Part shown: in pieces, positions 11,838 through 24,198 of the stretch
Position numbering within the stretch: the first letter of the stretch is position 1
Layout of the letters: every line of letters starts with the position of its first letter
DNA from: Plumapathes pennacea
Lineage: Eukaryota > Cnidaria > Anthozoa > Antipatharia > Myriopathidae
Assembly: GCA_964036295.1 (NCBI GenBank)
Contig: OZ038471.1
Span: forward strand, 16,523,184 to 16,587,183
Direction of reading: 5' to 3'
DNA: 64,000 nt
Position numbers and translations under genes: made by a program
Notes under the pieces: model-generated
Seen by the model: only the letters and a program-made list of their open reading frames with translations
The model's database searches: none
Told to the model about the DNA's origin: nothing

Positions 11838-12680
11838 TTAAAGTATGGCTTCCGTGCATCCAGAAAGCCAACCGATGTTCAGTTCGGATGGGATACAGCA
11901 GTAAGCAAAGCCTTCAATGGGAATGCAAGTTCCGAACAAACTACCCACGTAACTTTCACTGTATTGCAGCTCATACTGAGTTTCATATATTGTAACTATT
12001 CCAGGTAGATCTGTCAGTAACAAAAAGTAGTCATCCGATGATTGCGAAAGAGTGGAATAGAGATTGTTTCCAGCATTCATAATTTCAACTAAATCCTCCG
12101 ATAAACAAATAAAATTTGTGTGGTTAAATATAAGAGCTGCACGACTTCGTCTTGGAGGACTTCGGTTTTCTTTCACATAAACATTTGTGGGAATACAATA
12201 AAACTGAGCGAAGCGAGATCTACCAACGGTCACTTTTTCCTCAGCCATTTCCCAATTTTCAAATAATAACGCCATCTGTTCCACTGATTGCTTGACCTTC
12301 ATTGCACCGAGCCAAAATGTCGCAACAACAACATAAATGCACATCAGAGTGAAATTTTGATCCCAAACAAAAGTCAGATTTTCTGACGCTTTACTTGTAT
12401 CAGCAAGAATAATACAAAGTAAAAGAATACAAAGTACCTTCAAGTTCACCTTCATACTAAACAGTTCCATATAATCCGCTATCAAGCGAGTGTCAAGAAT
12501 CGAAGTTGCTTCGCCGTCTTTACACAGGTTCTCGTCTTTGTATCTCGAGCGCCTTCGTTCAGCTTGTTCCTTCAAGTTCTCAAGGTTCTGGATATCAGAT
12601 TCTTCGTACATTTCTGTACATTTGTGCATAGTTATGCAGTTCATTGATAAGTTCATTGCATTTGCTTTCATGGCTTTCAA
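11838..12680 (-). CDS. Unrecognised membrane protein, 280 codons
   Basis: This is the longest uninterrupted frame outside the named genes. The N-terminal about 75 residues are polar with a basic cluster (ERRRSRYKDE). A strongly hydrophobic stretch (LKVLCILLLCIILAD) is followed by a second (LMCIYVVVATFWLGAM), so at least two membrane passes are likely, with Asn-rich potential glycosylation sites (NLTF, NHTN) nearby. The C-terminus is cysteine-rich (GTCIPIEGFAYCCIPSELN, then WLSGCTEA). I do not recognise the family. It may be one exon of a longer receptor-like gene or a single-exon gene; the start at 12680 is only the first ATG. A diverged version of its C-terminus is embedded in every unit of the 615-bp satellite at 15.5-17.9 kb, which shows the locus has been copied repeatedly. 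Confidence 0.45.
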   Translation of the reverse strand: MKAMKANAMNLSMNCITMHKCTEMYEESDIQNLENLKEQAERRRSRYKDENLCKDGEATSILDTRLIADYMELFSMKVNLKVLCILLLCIILADTSKASENLTFVWDQNFTLMCIYVVVATFWLGAMKVKQSVEQMALLFENWEMAEEKVTVGRSRFAQFYCIPTNVYVKENRSPPRRSRAALIFNHTNFICLSEDLVEIMNAGNNLYSTLSQSSDDYFLLLTDLPGIVTIYETQYELQYSESYVGSLFGTCIPIEGFAYCCIPSELNIGWLSGCTEAIL

Positions 12681-13028
12681 TATGGCCTCTGAGGCTGAAC
12701 GGACCGACCCAAGCCAAAACCGCTCAATGAAATTTAGTGTGGGTCTACCGCAGCCGGCGTATGCGTTTGTAAGTAAGATGAGCGGTCCATAAAATAATCC
12801 ACAGAGCCAACTAAGGCAAGCAACTTGCTGTCTTCAAAATGGCGAAACTGCTCGCCCTCCAAGTCACTTGATCACAACGTCATCACAAATCACATGATAA
12901 TATGAACCAACCACCGCATGCAGATTTGTAACCCAGAAAAATAAAAAAAACTAGTGAGCTCGCGGCGTGAGTTGGGTCGAGACCAGAATATAAAATGGAA
13001 AGTAGGGGACAAGAGCGGAACTCCCAGG

Positions 13029-13165
13029 AGAGACTTCCAATTTCTCACCATAAAAATATCACACAGTATAGAGAACTTGGCTTTTGACACCTTGCCCTTT
13101 TGACACCTTGATTAAACTAAAAATTATTATTACAACACTCATACACTTGCTTCTTAAAGGTTGAG
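13029..13165. mobile_element. TTAA-type MITE copy (family T), truncated
   Basis: Shares TTCTCACCATAAAAATATCA, CAGTATAGAGAACTTGG and CTCATACACTTGCTTC with the copy at 32763-32915. Termini are partly lost. Confidence 0.6.
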
Positions 13166-13179
13166 CGACCCTGCATCTT

Positions 13180-13418
13180 GAGAATGCGTGATATATCTTT
13201 TTATGCACAATCGATTATGACAGTTTGACCTTGACTCTTATTTCTAATCAGAGGCCACGATTAATCCAGCCTTCGCTTCACTACTTATGTGTTTTCTTTT
13301 ATTAACTCAATACGTTTCTTCTATCAGGCTTTCGAGTATTCGTGCTCTGTAACAAATATAAAATTGAAAGCGAGGAATGTCACACGAGAGATGTTTACAA
13401 TATCATTGCGGTTTTGTT
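13180..13418. repeat. 5' part of the satellite unit, split off by an insertion
   Basis: From 13281 the sequence matches the satellite unit (CTTCGCTTCACTACTTATGT onward) until GCGGTTTTGTT at 13418, where a 2-kb insert begins. The unit resumes at 15457. The 100 bp before it (AGAGGCCACGATTAATCCAG) is a leader also found at 19730 and 32995, not present between the tandem units. Confidence 0.75.
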
Positions 13419-15456
13419 AAGCTCGCCCCACGAAGTGGGGGCGAGCTTAAAGTTGTCACGGTGTCCTTCCAGGCTTCTGTGTCAACAATGGACTTCCAAA
13501 TAAGGAATTTCCAAAGAAGGAGCTTGTCAATTTCCAAATTTGGGCATGGTTGTGTTTCGCAGTACGTTCAAACAGAATACTTCGAAGCTTCGTGTGGAAG
13601 TTGTTTTTGGAATTCGTTCTTGTTTGTCATGATCGTCAAGCATTCGAAGTTTGTTTGGCCATTGAGCCTGGGTGTTTCTACGAATGTAGGGCACTGCTAC
13701 AGTGACACTGAAATTACATGGCCATTTTGCTGTGATTACGAAAATATACCGCGATTGAGCGACACTAAAATTAATGAAACGACATGGCTGTTATGCTGTG
13801 ATCATGAAATGCAGAAATTGTGCTGTTTTGTAAACAAAGAGCAGCCGTTAAACGAGGGTGCTTCTACAGCTTTGATTGACGTAAGCTATCACGTCGCCGG
13901 ATTGAATGGCAAGGATTGTGTTGCGGAAGAAACATCTGAACGTGAAATCCTTGACGGACGGGTCGCGTTACCATTTTACGTGGAAGGGTAAGATTAATCG
14001 GAAGCGAGCGAGAGAATCGTCGCGTATTCCTCTACGCAAAGTTTGAAGGCTTTTGCGAAAGAACAAACATGTGCGGCTAAAGGTACGTCGCTACATAAGT
14101 AAATTTGTTCCCAAGTCATCTGCTCTTGCCGATTGCTGTAAAAAGCATGAAACCCGTGTCAATCACTGTCTAACGAGGCACGTAAAGCTTGCAAATAAGA
14201 GCAAGATTTAAGGTTCGCAAGCATGTTTATCTGTGTAAGCAGCGGCCTAATACGAAACATAAAAAGGATAGGGTTGTCAGAAGCCACAGGTTTACCAGTG
14301 ATGCAAACAATAATTTTTACTGCAATAAATATAAGCCGTATATCCAAGTGGCTTCTGGCCTTCACCAGGTGCAAAGCTGAAGATTCGATCTCCTTCAGAC
14401 ACATCTGATTCTTGTAAAAGTGTGTCCATGTTTCCAGAAGTCTCTCTTCAAGCTCAGCTAATTCTAACTCTGGTGGCTTAGTGGGAGTGTCATTTTATTG
14501 GCCTTTGCACAACTTGGCATCTTACCAGCTTTGATGTTTTGATGGTAAATTTACAAATCCATTCAGAATTGTTCACATTAAGATCTGATGCATTAAGATC
14601 TGAGTTGAATGAATGTTCATGACATCTAATTACACCAGCTTTGTACCAAAATTGATCAGGTCCACATTTAATATTTTCATGAAATTGTTTAATAAGACCC
14701 TCAATGGTTTTAAATTTGTTTACTCTTTGTTTTTGCTTCATCTGTTTTTGTTTTAGTCTCACTAGTTGTGGATTTTTTTTGCCTTTATTTTTTTTTGCTT
14801 GTCTCTTTTCCTTTAACAAGATTTGGATCCTTTTCCCTTTTTCTTTTTCTGGCCTGTCTGTCTTTTTCTTTCACATGATCTGGGTTTCCTTCTCTGTATA
14901 TTTTCTTAGCTTCATTTTCTTTTTGTTTTACTTTGGGATTACTTTTTCTGTTTCATGTGCATTCTCATTAGTTTCTCTTTAAGGTATTGTTGCATTGTAT
15001 TGTCTCTGCAAGGTATTGTTGATCCATTCTTTACTTTCTTTCATAATCTCTCAAATAAGCTTTTCGTTCCTCAAGAGCTGAAGAATCACAATCTTTGTTG
15101 TTTGAGCAACTAACTGCACAAACATAACATAACATACCATGTCACTTTGATTTATATTATTTTGTATTGCACTATTTACAGCATCATGGCTGCAATCCTG
15201 GCTTCGTCAGTACAATTATTTGTCACCAATGGAACAGTAGAAACAGTGAACCTACATGTAAAAGATTCTTCTTTGGAAGTTTCTGGGTTCAACTAGAGTG
15301 CTTTCTGCAATATTTTGAGCAGATTCTATGATTCTGTGATGTTAAATGAATATTGTCTCACTAACTATAAAAGCAAAACAAAATTTTAAACAAAAACTAC
15401 GTGAACCCTATCGACCAACAAGAATGGGCGAGCTTTTAGCGGCAACGCTGCTTTGA
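13419..15456 (-). mobile_element. 2-kb insertion inside the satellite, Helitron-like remnant
   Basis: The insert starts with a hairpin whose 11-nt arms (AAGCTCGCCCC and GGGCGAGCTT plus one base) occupy 13419-13448. Near its right end it carries GGGCGAGCTTTT (15425-15436), an inverted copy of the same arm. It sits at a TT step of the satellite. It holds a minus-strand frame (14490-14819) with Helitron-ORF-like composition. The CTRR 3' end of classical Helitrons is not seen, so a Helentron/Helitron2-type or other element is also possible. Confidence 0.5.
14490..14819 (-). pseudogene. Helitron-type ORF N-terminal fragment
   Basis: Begins with a highly basic Lys/Gln/Arg run (KEKRQAKKNKGKKN, RLKQKQMKQKQR), followed by IEGLIKQFHENIKCGP then DQFWYKAGV. 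In Helitron Rep/helicase proteins and their relatives a basic coiled region precedes a block of the type F..I..GP...C..C.QLWYK..V; here the cysteine part looks deleted. No Rep or helicase motifs follow. This is an inference from remembered pattern, not a search. Confidence 0.4.
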
Positions 15457-17897
15457 TTCACAGTGTGTTCAGTCCATTTGTGACTGCAAACTCAATCAGA
15501 ATTATTTCGGTGTATTTTTCATTTCTGGTATTCAATGACCATTGCGAAACAAAAGCTACATGATCGAATGAAACTAGAAACACTTCAACAGGCAATGTAC
15601 GATACGCAGAAGAATTTTATGAGGCAACAGATGTCATGTACAGAGTAAAGCATAAAGCGTCATTGCTTTACGGCTAAAGCTCACCTTAGCTTTGGTTTCT
15701 GTTTTCGCCCTGTTATCTTCCCAAAACTATTTCGTGTCGCCACAGAACGTTTTGTCGGGACTAAATATTTATCGGCGACAGCGGTATCCATCAAATATTT
15801 GTTTGCGGCTATTCTCAAAGCTTCCGCGGTGAACGCGAGCCAAATCGTTCACGAAAATCCAGTTTATCCGTGCATATTCCACAGAGCCAAATGGTGTTGA
15901 GTTTGAATGGGATGCAGTTAACTTTCTCGCTTCACTACTTATGTGTTTTCTTTTATTAACTCAATACGTTTTTTCTATCAGGCTTTCGAGTATTCGTGCT
16001 CTGTAACAAATATAAAATTGAAAGCGAGGAATGTCACACGGGAGATGTTTACAATATCATTGCGGTTTTGTTCACAGTATGTTCAGTCCATTTGTGAATG
16101 CAAACTCAATCCTCAGAATTATTTCGGTGTATTTTTCATTTCTGGTATTCAATGACCATTACGAAACAAAGGCTGCATGATCGAATGAAAGAAACACTTC
16201 AACAGGCAATGTACGATACGCAGAAGAATTTTATGAGGCAACAGATGCCATGTACAGAGTAAAGCATAAAGCGTCATTGTTTTACGGCTAAAGCTCACCT
16301 TAGCTTTGGTTTCTGTTTTCGCCCTGTTATCTTCCCAAAAGTATTTCGTGTCGCCACAGAAAGTTTCGTCGGGACTAAACATTTATCGGCGACAGCGGTA
16401 TCCATCAAATATTTGTTTGCGGCTATTCTCAAAGCTTCCGCGGTGAACGTGAGCCAAAATCGTTCACGAAAATCCAGTTTATCCGTGCATATTCCACAGA
16501 GCCAAATAGTGTTGAGTTTGGATGGGATGCAGTTAACTTTCTCGCTTCACTACTTATGTGTTTTCTTTTATTAACTCAATACGTTTTTTCTATCAGGCTT
16601 TCGAGTATTCGTGCTCTGTAACAAATATAAAATTGAAAGCGAGGAATGTCACACGGGAGATGTTTACAATATCATTGCGGTTTTGTTCACAGTATGTTCA
16701 GTCCATTTGTGACTGCAAACTCAATCCTCAGAATTATTTCGGTGTATTTTTCATTTCTGGTATTCAATGACCATTACGAAACAAAGGCTACATGATCGAA
16801 TGAAAGAAACACTTCAACAGGCAATGTACGATACGCAGAAGAATTTTATGAGGCAACAGATGCCATGTACAGAGTAAAGCATAAAGCGTCATTGTTTTAC
16901 GGCTAAAGCTCACCTTAGCTTTGGTTTCTGTTTTCGCCCTGTTATCTTCCCAAAAGTATTTCGTGTCGCCACAGAAAGTTTCGTCGGGACTAAACATTTA
17001 TCGGCGACAGCGGTATCCATCAAATATTTGTTTGCGGCTATTCTCAAAGCTTCCGCGGTGAACGCGAGCCAAAATCATTCACGAAAATCCAGTTTATCCG
17101 TGCATATTCCACAGAGCCAAATAGTGTTGAGTTTGGATGGGATGCAGTTAACTTTCTCGCTTCACTACTTATGTGTTTTCTTTTATTAACTCAATACGTT
17201 TTTTCTATCAGGCTTTCGAGTATTCGTGCTCTGTAACAAATATAAAATTGAAAGCGAGGAATGTCACACGGGAGATGTTTACAATATCATTGCGGTTTTG
17301 TTCACAGTATGTTCAGTCCATTTGTGACTGCAAACTCAATCCTCAGAATTATTTCGGTGTATTTTTCATTTCTGGTATTCAATGACCATTACGAAACAAA
17401 GGCTACATGATCGAATGAAAGAAACACTTCAACAGGCAATGTACGATACGCAGAAGAATTTTATGAGGCAACAGATGTCATGTACAGAGTAAAGCATAAA
17501 GCGTCATTGTTTTACGGCTAAAGCTCACCTTAGCTTTGGTTTCTGTTTTCGCCCTGTTTTCTTCCCAAAAGCATTTCGTGTCGCCACAGAAGGGTTCGTC
17601 GGGACTAAATATTTATCGGCGACAGCGGTATCCATCAAATATTTGTTTGCGGCTATTCTCAAAGCTTCCGCGGTGAACGCGAGCCAAAATCGTTCACGAA
17701 AATCCAGTTTATCCGTGCATATTCCACAGAGCCAAATGGCGTTGAGTTTGAATGGGATGCAGTTAACTTTCTCGCTTCACTACTTATGTGTTTTCTTTTA
17801 TTAACTCAATACGTTTTTTCTATCAGGCTTTCGAGTATTCGTGCTCTGTAACAAATATAAAATTGAAAGCGAGGAATGTCACACGAGAGATGTTTAC
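15457..17897. repeat. 615-bp tandem satellite, about four units
   Basis: Landmarks recur at exactly 615-bp spacing: the ATG-containing word TTATGTGTTTTCTTTTATTA at 15936, 16551, 17166 and 17781, and likewise the ATTCCACAGAGCCAAAT block. Units differ by only a few bases. The array ends abruptly at about 17897 (TGTTTAC then unrelated sequence). The segment around CAGTTAACTGCATCCCATCC on the minus strand translates to a peptide resembling the C-terminus of the 11838-12680 frame (CIPSKLN...WLCG.CT). Short frames of 69-77 codons recur in each unit but look incidental. Confidence 0.92.
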
Positions 17898-19669
17898 TAG
17901 GGCTAGGAGACCATTTCTCTGTAACATAGCCTTTCTATGCCATTCATGACTTCAGGGAAGTTGGTAAAACACTTAAACATTCGGTTTCAAAGAATACTTC
18001 GTTTTCCTATAAATTAGCCATACAACTAAATAGTGCATAAATCGGCGGCAGACGAGACAAGTCGTTCTCATACAAGCTGATGTTTTACATGAGTGGCTGA
18101 GTGATAATTGTTAGAAAAAAGTATGCTTAAATTTGTCACATTTGTCGATTGTGATTTGATTGTGTTTGTTGGATCACGTTTCTGTTTCTTGAATGTCATT
18201 GAATTTGTTGGTTGTGACCATGTTTGTGTGAACTAAATAAGCCAGAGTGTTGCATAATTTCGCTACCATCCTAATCAAGGAGCTCCGTGTTTTCTCTTTC
18301 GAGAAGTTTACTCGAAAGATAACTTGAAGGCAACGAGCTTTGCTCTTTTAGGTAACGTTCTGCTGCCGTAAAAAATCAACGCACGCATACTATTCATGGC
18401 TTACCAGACAAATCCTGCTTTCTTAATTCCTTCACCTCAAGTTGCAATTGTGCTCGATAAGCATACGGTATGCCTCCTTGTGTCACGGCTAGTAGAAATA
18501 TGCTGATTGGACCTTGAAGTTGATGGTTTTTAACTGATTGGTCCGCGTTTCTTATCAAAGAAGATGATTGACACAGGAAATCCAAAAAGTTTAAACATTT
18601 AACTTACAATATACTAGTGGGACTCCCATAAATACGGATAACCGGATTTCCTTTGTTCTTCTCTTCTTTTTTTCTTCTTTCTTTTTCCTTTTTGAAGTTT
18701 ATTTCGAGCTGGAATCCCGCTTACTCGAACCTCATAATGGAAACGAAACACTGTCTATTACTAATTGGATTAGGGCAAAGATCATGGGAAGCTCAATAAT
18801 AAAATAGATTGACTTGACTATATGGATATATTGTTACAAGAATGAAATCCCTCCCTCAAACTAGTAGCGTTATTCAATTAATTTTCAGTCGGTGAGAAGA
18901 CTTTTCCTGATAGCAAAGCTAGTCACATCACAGACACTTTGGCATGTTGGTTATGACCTCACTTACAGTTGAAAAGAGCTTCATACTTCTTTTATTATGA
19001 TTAAGATTCCCAGGTCAACGCTTACAGCTCGCAGTGTTAAATGAAGTTGATCCTTGAAAGTTGGCGGTATGGGCAGAACAGAATCGTTCTGTTATTGCTG
19101 CGGAGCACCGGCGACGCAGCAACACTAATCTTGCAACCAATCTCGAAATACTATGGGATGTGTCGTTCCGGATTTTCAGTCATGTGACAGCTGACGGCCA
19201 ATTAGGAACGCAGACGCCTGAGCCCTCGCTCTTCAATGAGCTGCCCCCGCATATTATCAGACCCCGTGCGGTGGCTATCGAGCAAGACAGAATTTTCGTA
19301 CTTTCACGGACAAAAATGCGACTTAATGCTGCTAAATGTGGAAGGTTATCTTCTCAAAATAACTGGCGACTTATGAACAGATTTTGGCAGATTTAAATTC
19401 TGAAAGACCCTTCGACCGATGAAGACGAAAGGAGAGATGTCATGTTGTTTGAACTTATACAATGGCGGAGGTACGAACGCGGATTCTTGTAAGCTTCTGA
19501 TCTGTCCAAGACAGTATGTTTCTTCGCTGTGTTTACCAGAGATGGATTTGGAGTTATTCGTCTTGATAGTAACCGCGAAACGAATCCGTAGGGAAGAAAT
19601 ATCGTTGAATTTCTACTCTAACCCCGACGATCACAACCAACCTACTCATAAGAGTAATGCGTGACCCTG
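17898..19669. other. Non-coding stretch
   Basis: Contains a TTC/TTT-rich tract at 18655-18695 and a 111-codon plus frame at 19061-19396 with no recognisable domain or splice partner. No gene is supported. Confidence 0.4.
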
Positions 19670-20070
19670 TGTGTGACTTGCGACATTTACTGTATTTTTG
19701 ACAGTTTGACTTCGAACACTTATTTCTAATCAGAGGCCACGATTAATCCAACCATAGCTCCGATACTTATCTGTTTTCTTTTTACTGAATGCGTTTCTTT
19801 TATTAGGCTTTCGAGTATTCGCGCTTTGTGGCAAATATAAAATTGAAAGCGAGGAATGTGACACGAGAGTTGTTTACAATATTCTCGCGGTTTTGTTTCA
19901 CAGCGTGTTCAGTCCATTTGTGACTAACAAATTCAATGCTTAGGGCTATTTCGGTGTGTTTTTCATTTCTAGTATACAGTTACCATTGCAAAACATAGGC
20001 TACATGATCGAATTGAAGAAACATTTCAACAGGCACTCTATACGATAAGCCGAAGCATTTTGACGGCACA
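19670..20070. repeat. Diverged single copy of the satellite unit with its leader
   Basis: Matches the leader (AATCAGAGGCCACGATTAATC) and then the unit (GGCTTTCGAGTATTCGCGCT, AAATTGAAAGCGAGGAATGT) with clear divergence. It shows the repeat existed before the tandem array was amplified. Confidence 0.75.
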
Positions 20071-23000
20071 GGCTGGCAGTATGATACATGTAATATTATT
20101 GAGTCTTTTATTGAGTCTTGAGTTACGTGTTGAGTGGATATTTCGTCACACAAGGATCTATTTTCGGCGAAAAAAACTGTACAAAACAGCTAACAGTATG
20201 TATGAGGCAACATATGTCATGTACAGTGTCAAATGTTTACGGCTAAACATTCATCGTAGCTTTGGTGTCTGTTTTCGGCGAAAAACAAGCCAGAAATTTG
20301 AGCGAGACACGAGCAAGACGGAGCTCAGCAATGAGCGATAATTAATGGGCGATAACTGAACAAGAACCGAGCGAGACACTTGACTGACCGTGACATATGG
20401 ATGACTTGTTTCTGGCGAGTATATCGCCCGTCATTGGACTCATTTTTTCTACGAGATTATCGCCTGTCGTTTGACTTATGTATCGCTGGTAAACAAATGG
20501 AGTTCACATGCGACGCGTTCACATAACCAACGACACAGCAGAGTTGATTCAAAATTGCAGTTTAATTATATATTGATCTCTTAAGATAGTTGTTCAAAAT
20601 ACAATGAACTGTCTCAGTCGTCAAACAATATTGGCTAACATACCACATCACATCGATGATAGAATTCTCGCTCAATTCCCTCACTTTTGGCTGCTCGCCA
20701 TTCGATCAGAAGTCTTGAGAGAAATACGTCTTTCGATAAATCGCTTTTCATTGGGTTTTTACAAGAATCCTGGTCGGTACATACAGAAGGTTGGGGCTCC
20801 TATTCACTTGCTCAGGTCTTGGGCAGTGTTGATGGCGAACGGTTTCAATCTTTTCAACAGTCCCACAGCCGTACCGAACATCTCGCCACACGCCTGTGCG
20901 TGTTACTCAAAATAGCAACTTCACACAAATTCGCTTTCGCTTGAAAACGCAAACAAAATGAACGTTGCCATCGCAGTTGCAACAAACGTTTTCACTCAAT
21001 CGAAGCTAAAGCAACTGATGTCCCGTTGAAGTCGTTGATAAAACCACTACTTAGCGCCAGTGATATGATGTTTTTACAGCCCTGATGTAGCCAATCAGGA
21101 AGCTCACTCAGGGTGCACACGACGAAAAGTGTCATCCAAGAGAACACGAATCTTCGTTTCCTCACGCTATGGTTCCTCTAAACGTTTCGTAATAAATTGT
21201 AAAACTGTTCTAAAACAATATGCTGCGTTTACGTGTGGATTGGTTGGGTTAATTTACGTGAACAGACATTGCGTGCAAACCTTACCGCACCGGAAGATGC
21301 GTACTCATGTTACAAGTTTGTCTCAGAAGCAGAAGCGGTTGTGTACATTGCACAACTCAGTACTTTGAATGAAAAGGAAGATTACAGTACAAGAATATTG
21401 CTGTGCTAGTGACATCAGATAAGTCATGCTTAATCTCAAACACGCTTAGTGTTAGTCCAAACCAGCGTTTAGGATTGACCGATTTGTCTCGCTGCCGTCT
21501 CGTTCAGCCTTCAACCGATTAGATTTGATCCACCCCAAAAGCGAAATTTATCCCGCTATGTCTCGTTCATTCTCGCCGATAACCGAGCCTGACAAATAAC
21601 ACGCTCAAGCAGAAAAATATGTCTCTGTGTGTCTCGTTCAGTCTGGCCGTGTTTTCGCCGATAACGCAGCGAAACAAATGTCACGCTGGCACATTGTGGC
21701 GAGGCAAAAACTCTGTCTCACTTTGTCTTGCTGAAATTTCACCGTAAAAATCGGATTATGGCCAGAGTCGGGCCCGTTTCTCGCTCAGTCGGGCTAGCAA
21801 TTTTCGTACGGGAAAATACATATTTGCAAACGGTCTATCGCCCGCATCTCAAGCTGTTCGCGATCACCTTACGTCATCGCATATCACGTGACAATGTGAA
21901 CCAATCAGCGTGTGCTGATTCGTAACCCAGAAAACTAACATGACGATTAAGACACACGGTGCAATCCTAAGCTCGTCTGCCACGAGCAATTACTAAGGTT
22001 ACGAAATATTCGAGCCACATTTTTTGTTCATGATTGAGATTAATGTGATTTTTAAATCAAAGACAATTGGCCCGAGATAATCAGTGCAAATGAGTAAAGT
22101 GCGGAGGACTCGAACACAGCTTTAGATTTGTTTACTTGGTGTCTTTACACGAAAACCAAACACGCAGCAAAAGGGTTGGAAAACGCACTGCTTATTTGTT
22201 CACCTGATACTCAAAGGAACAGGTGTAATTGCAGAAGAACTGCTGGAAAAAAGAAGAGTTTACATTTTGCTTTTTGATGACAGTGTTAAAAGTTTCAATA
22301 AAGCTTCCTGGGAGGACGAGGATAGTTTTTGCTCTACATTTGTGTTATGTTTGTTGAGCGGTTGATTGGGCGCGACTTAGAATAGTGGGGAAACTTTGGG
22401 GTCATTTTGCGGCGCAGAGCGTGAGTGGATGTGGTTGAAAAACTGTCGGGGCCCTTACTAGTCCGTTCGTGCTAACCGAGGCCGGTGAGGGTGATGGAGG
22501 AGCGAATGAAGGAGATGAGGGAGAACAAGAACAAGAACTAGAACTAGAACAAGAAGAATTACTAGAGGAGGAGGACGAAATAGGTTTCGAGGAAGTCGTT
22601 TCGCAGTAATTCCTCGTATTTAAGCGCGTCCGGCTTGTGTTTACATGCAGTTTGTGTACATAGAATGCCGAACAGTCCAGATGACCGCTGTTTACCCGAG
22701 GAATCCACGCAAAGAGCGAACAAAATCTAAGCTGCAATTCCAACTATAAAATTAACACTCTTTCTGCTGTTATAATGTACTCACTGAGTGCTTTCATTTA
22801 GTAGACACGCTTCTGCAAGGTTCGACAGTTCAGAGGTTGAAATGAGTTCTCGACTCTAATTTCAAAACATTTAACCCCTTGCTTTTGCCTTTATGCATTG
22901 AAAATGGAAATGTTTATTGATCAATTTGACCCTCGAAATGCCCTACTCTTGATTTAAGCTGATCGGAAACATCAAAAGAATTACAGAAGGTACTAACACG

Positions 23001-23533
23001 TTTTTAAGACTCAGTCAAAAGAACGGCTTGAAAAGTTAACCTTAAGAGTGAATATCTGTAAGAATCGATCAAAATCAAAGATTCCGGCACATTTCAAAAA
23101 AGAGATTTTTTTCATCTTTTATTTACAGGTAGGCTACAGGATGGAACTAAACAAATTGCCAAAATTCCACTTTCAACGGCTTCAAAATTTTAACAAAATC
23201 CATATTGGACCAAAACTACAGTAAATTTGACTATCGTAAAAGCGAAATTAAGTCATTTTTGCGCAAGACCCGTCGGTAAATAGTGAACATTTTAATCCTT
23301 TCAATTATACAGGTACATGGTTCAGGGTTTCCATCAATGATCTCAGTAAATAAAACCTTCAGACGTCTCTGGATGTTGCTTTTTAGATTTCATCTTGCTA
23401 TCTAAATTAATCGAATTCACGCGGATTTCTGCCTCCGTCAACCGACGACTCAAATTTGTTCTCTTTGGCTAATATGCTCTGAAAACTGAGCCTTCCACAC
23501 ATGCCGAGGCAACCGGTGGTGCTGTCGTGATTC
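20071..23533. other. Non-coding stretch with GAGCGAGACA-type short repeats
   Basis: Variants of GAGCGAGACAC and its complement GTCTCGCTC recur at about 20300-20375 and 21480-21790, in opposite orientation, so a degraded transposon of about 1.5 kb with inverted ends is possible. A purine-rich GAA/GAGG tract lies at 22484-22580. No gene is supported; the Ser/Pro-rich minus frame there is low-complexity. Confidence 0.35.
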
Positions 23534-23901
23534 AGGGCCTTTTCATATGAGCCCGGTTACCGAGATCTCGCCCTCCCACTATTTCCTTTGTAAAAATTGC
23601 GATGTGTTCATATGAGAGAGCGGGCCAGCCCGGTTAACCAAGATGACCGGGATCTCGGTTAACAGAGCTGGCCTGTTTCTCATATGAACACTCCAAACCG
23701 GGTAACCGAGATGAAAATTACGTTTCAACTACGCGATTTTGAAATGTACTTGGCACTTTCTTGCTTCTTAATTTGGCATTGATGTAAGAATTGGCAAGAA
23801 CTTTTGCATCATGGACACTTTATCTCGGTTACCCGGGCTGAAATTTCCCATAAGAACACACGACCTGACTGGCCCGGTCCGGACTCGCGTGAAGAGGCCC
23901 T
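23534..23901. mobile_element. MITE with AGGGCCTTTTCATATGA end
   Basis: Left end AGGGCCTTTTCATATGAGCC, right end GCGTGAAGAGGCCCT. Inside, CGGTTACCGAGATC-type and TTCATATGAGA words repeat in both orientations, as in hAT-type MITEs. There is no coding capacity. Confidence 0.6.
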
Positions 23902-24136
23902 CAATACTAAAATAATGTTTTGAGCCGACAAGAAAACATACAACTTGGGGACAGAATTAGACAGAGCCAAAGAGACACAAAAACGCATAGAACTATACAG
24001 ACTCGTAGAAATAAACACAAGACTCATAGACGGCAAGACAGAAACAGAGATAAGGAGCAAAAAAGCGAACTCAGAGGAATGAAAAGAGACGTTAACAGAA
24101 CCACCACAACAAACATTCATGTATCAGTTTTGATCA

Positions 24137-24142
24137 TTTATT
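24137..24142 (-). promoter_or_regulatory. Poly(A) signal of gene B
   Basis: AATAAA on the minus strand (TTTATT on plus), about 60 bp beyond the stop codon. Confidence 0.55.
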
Positions 24143-24198
24143 TCTTCAGTAGCCCAGTATAACCGGTCATTCCTTGGTTATGATTTGGCTGTCTTCCG

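Noticed and set aside
13377..13991. 204-codon plus frame
   Set aside because: It starts in satellite sequence and runs across the border of the inserted element, so it is a chance fusion with no domain.
15943..17385. Identical 70-codon plus frames repeated every 615 bp, and 69-77-codon minus frames
   Set aside because: They recur only because the satellite repeats; no domain, and they do not match the homologous strand and frame of the membrane protein.
15457..17897. Possible CRISPR-like array
   Set aside because: Units are 615 bp and contiguous with no spacers; it is a eukaryotic tandem satellite.
22402..22743. Ser/Pro-rich minus frame
   Set aside because: It is a translation of a purine-rich low-complexity tract without splice context or homologue.
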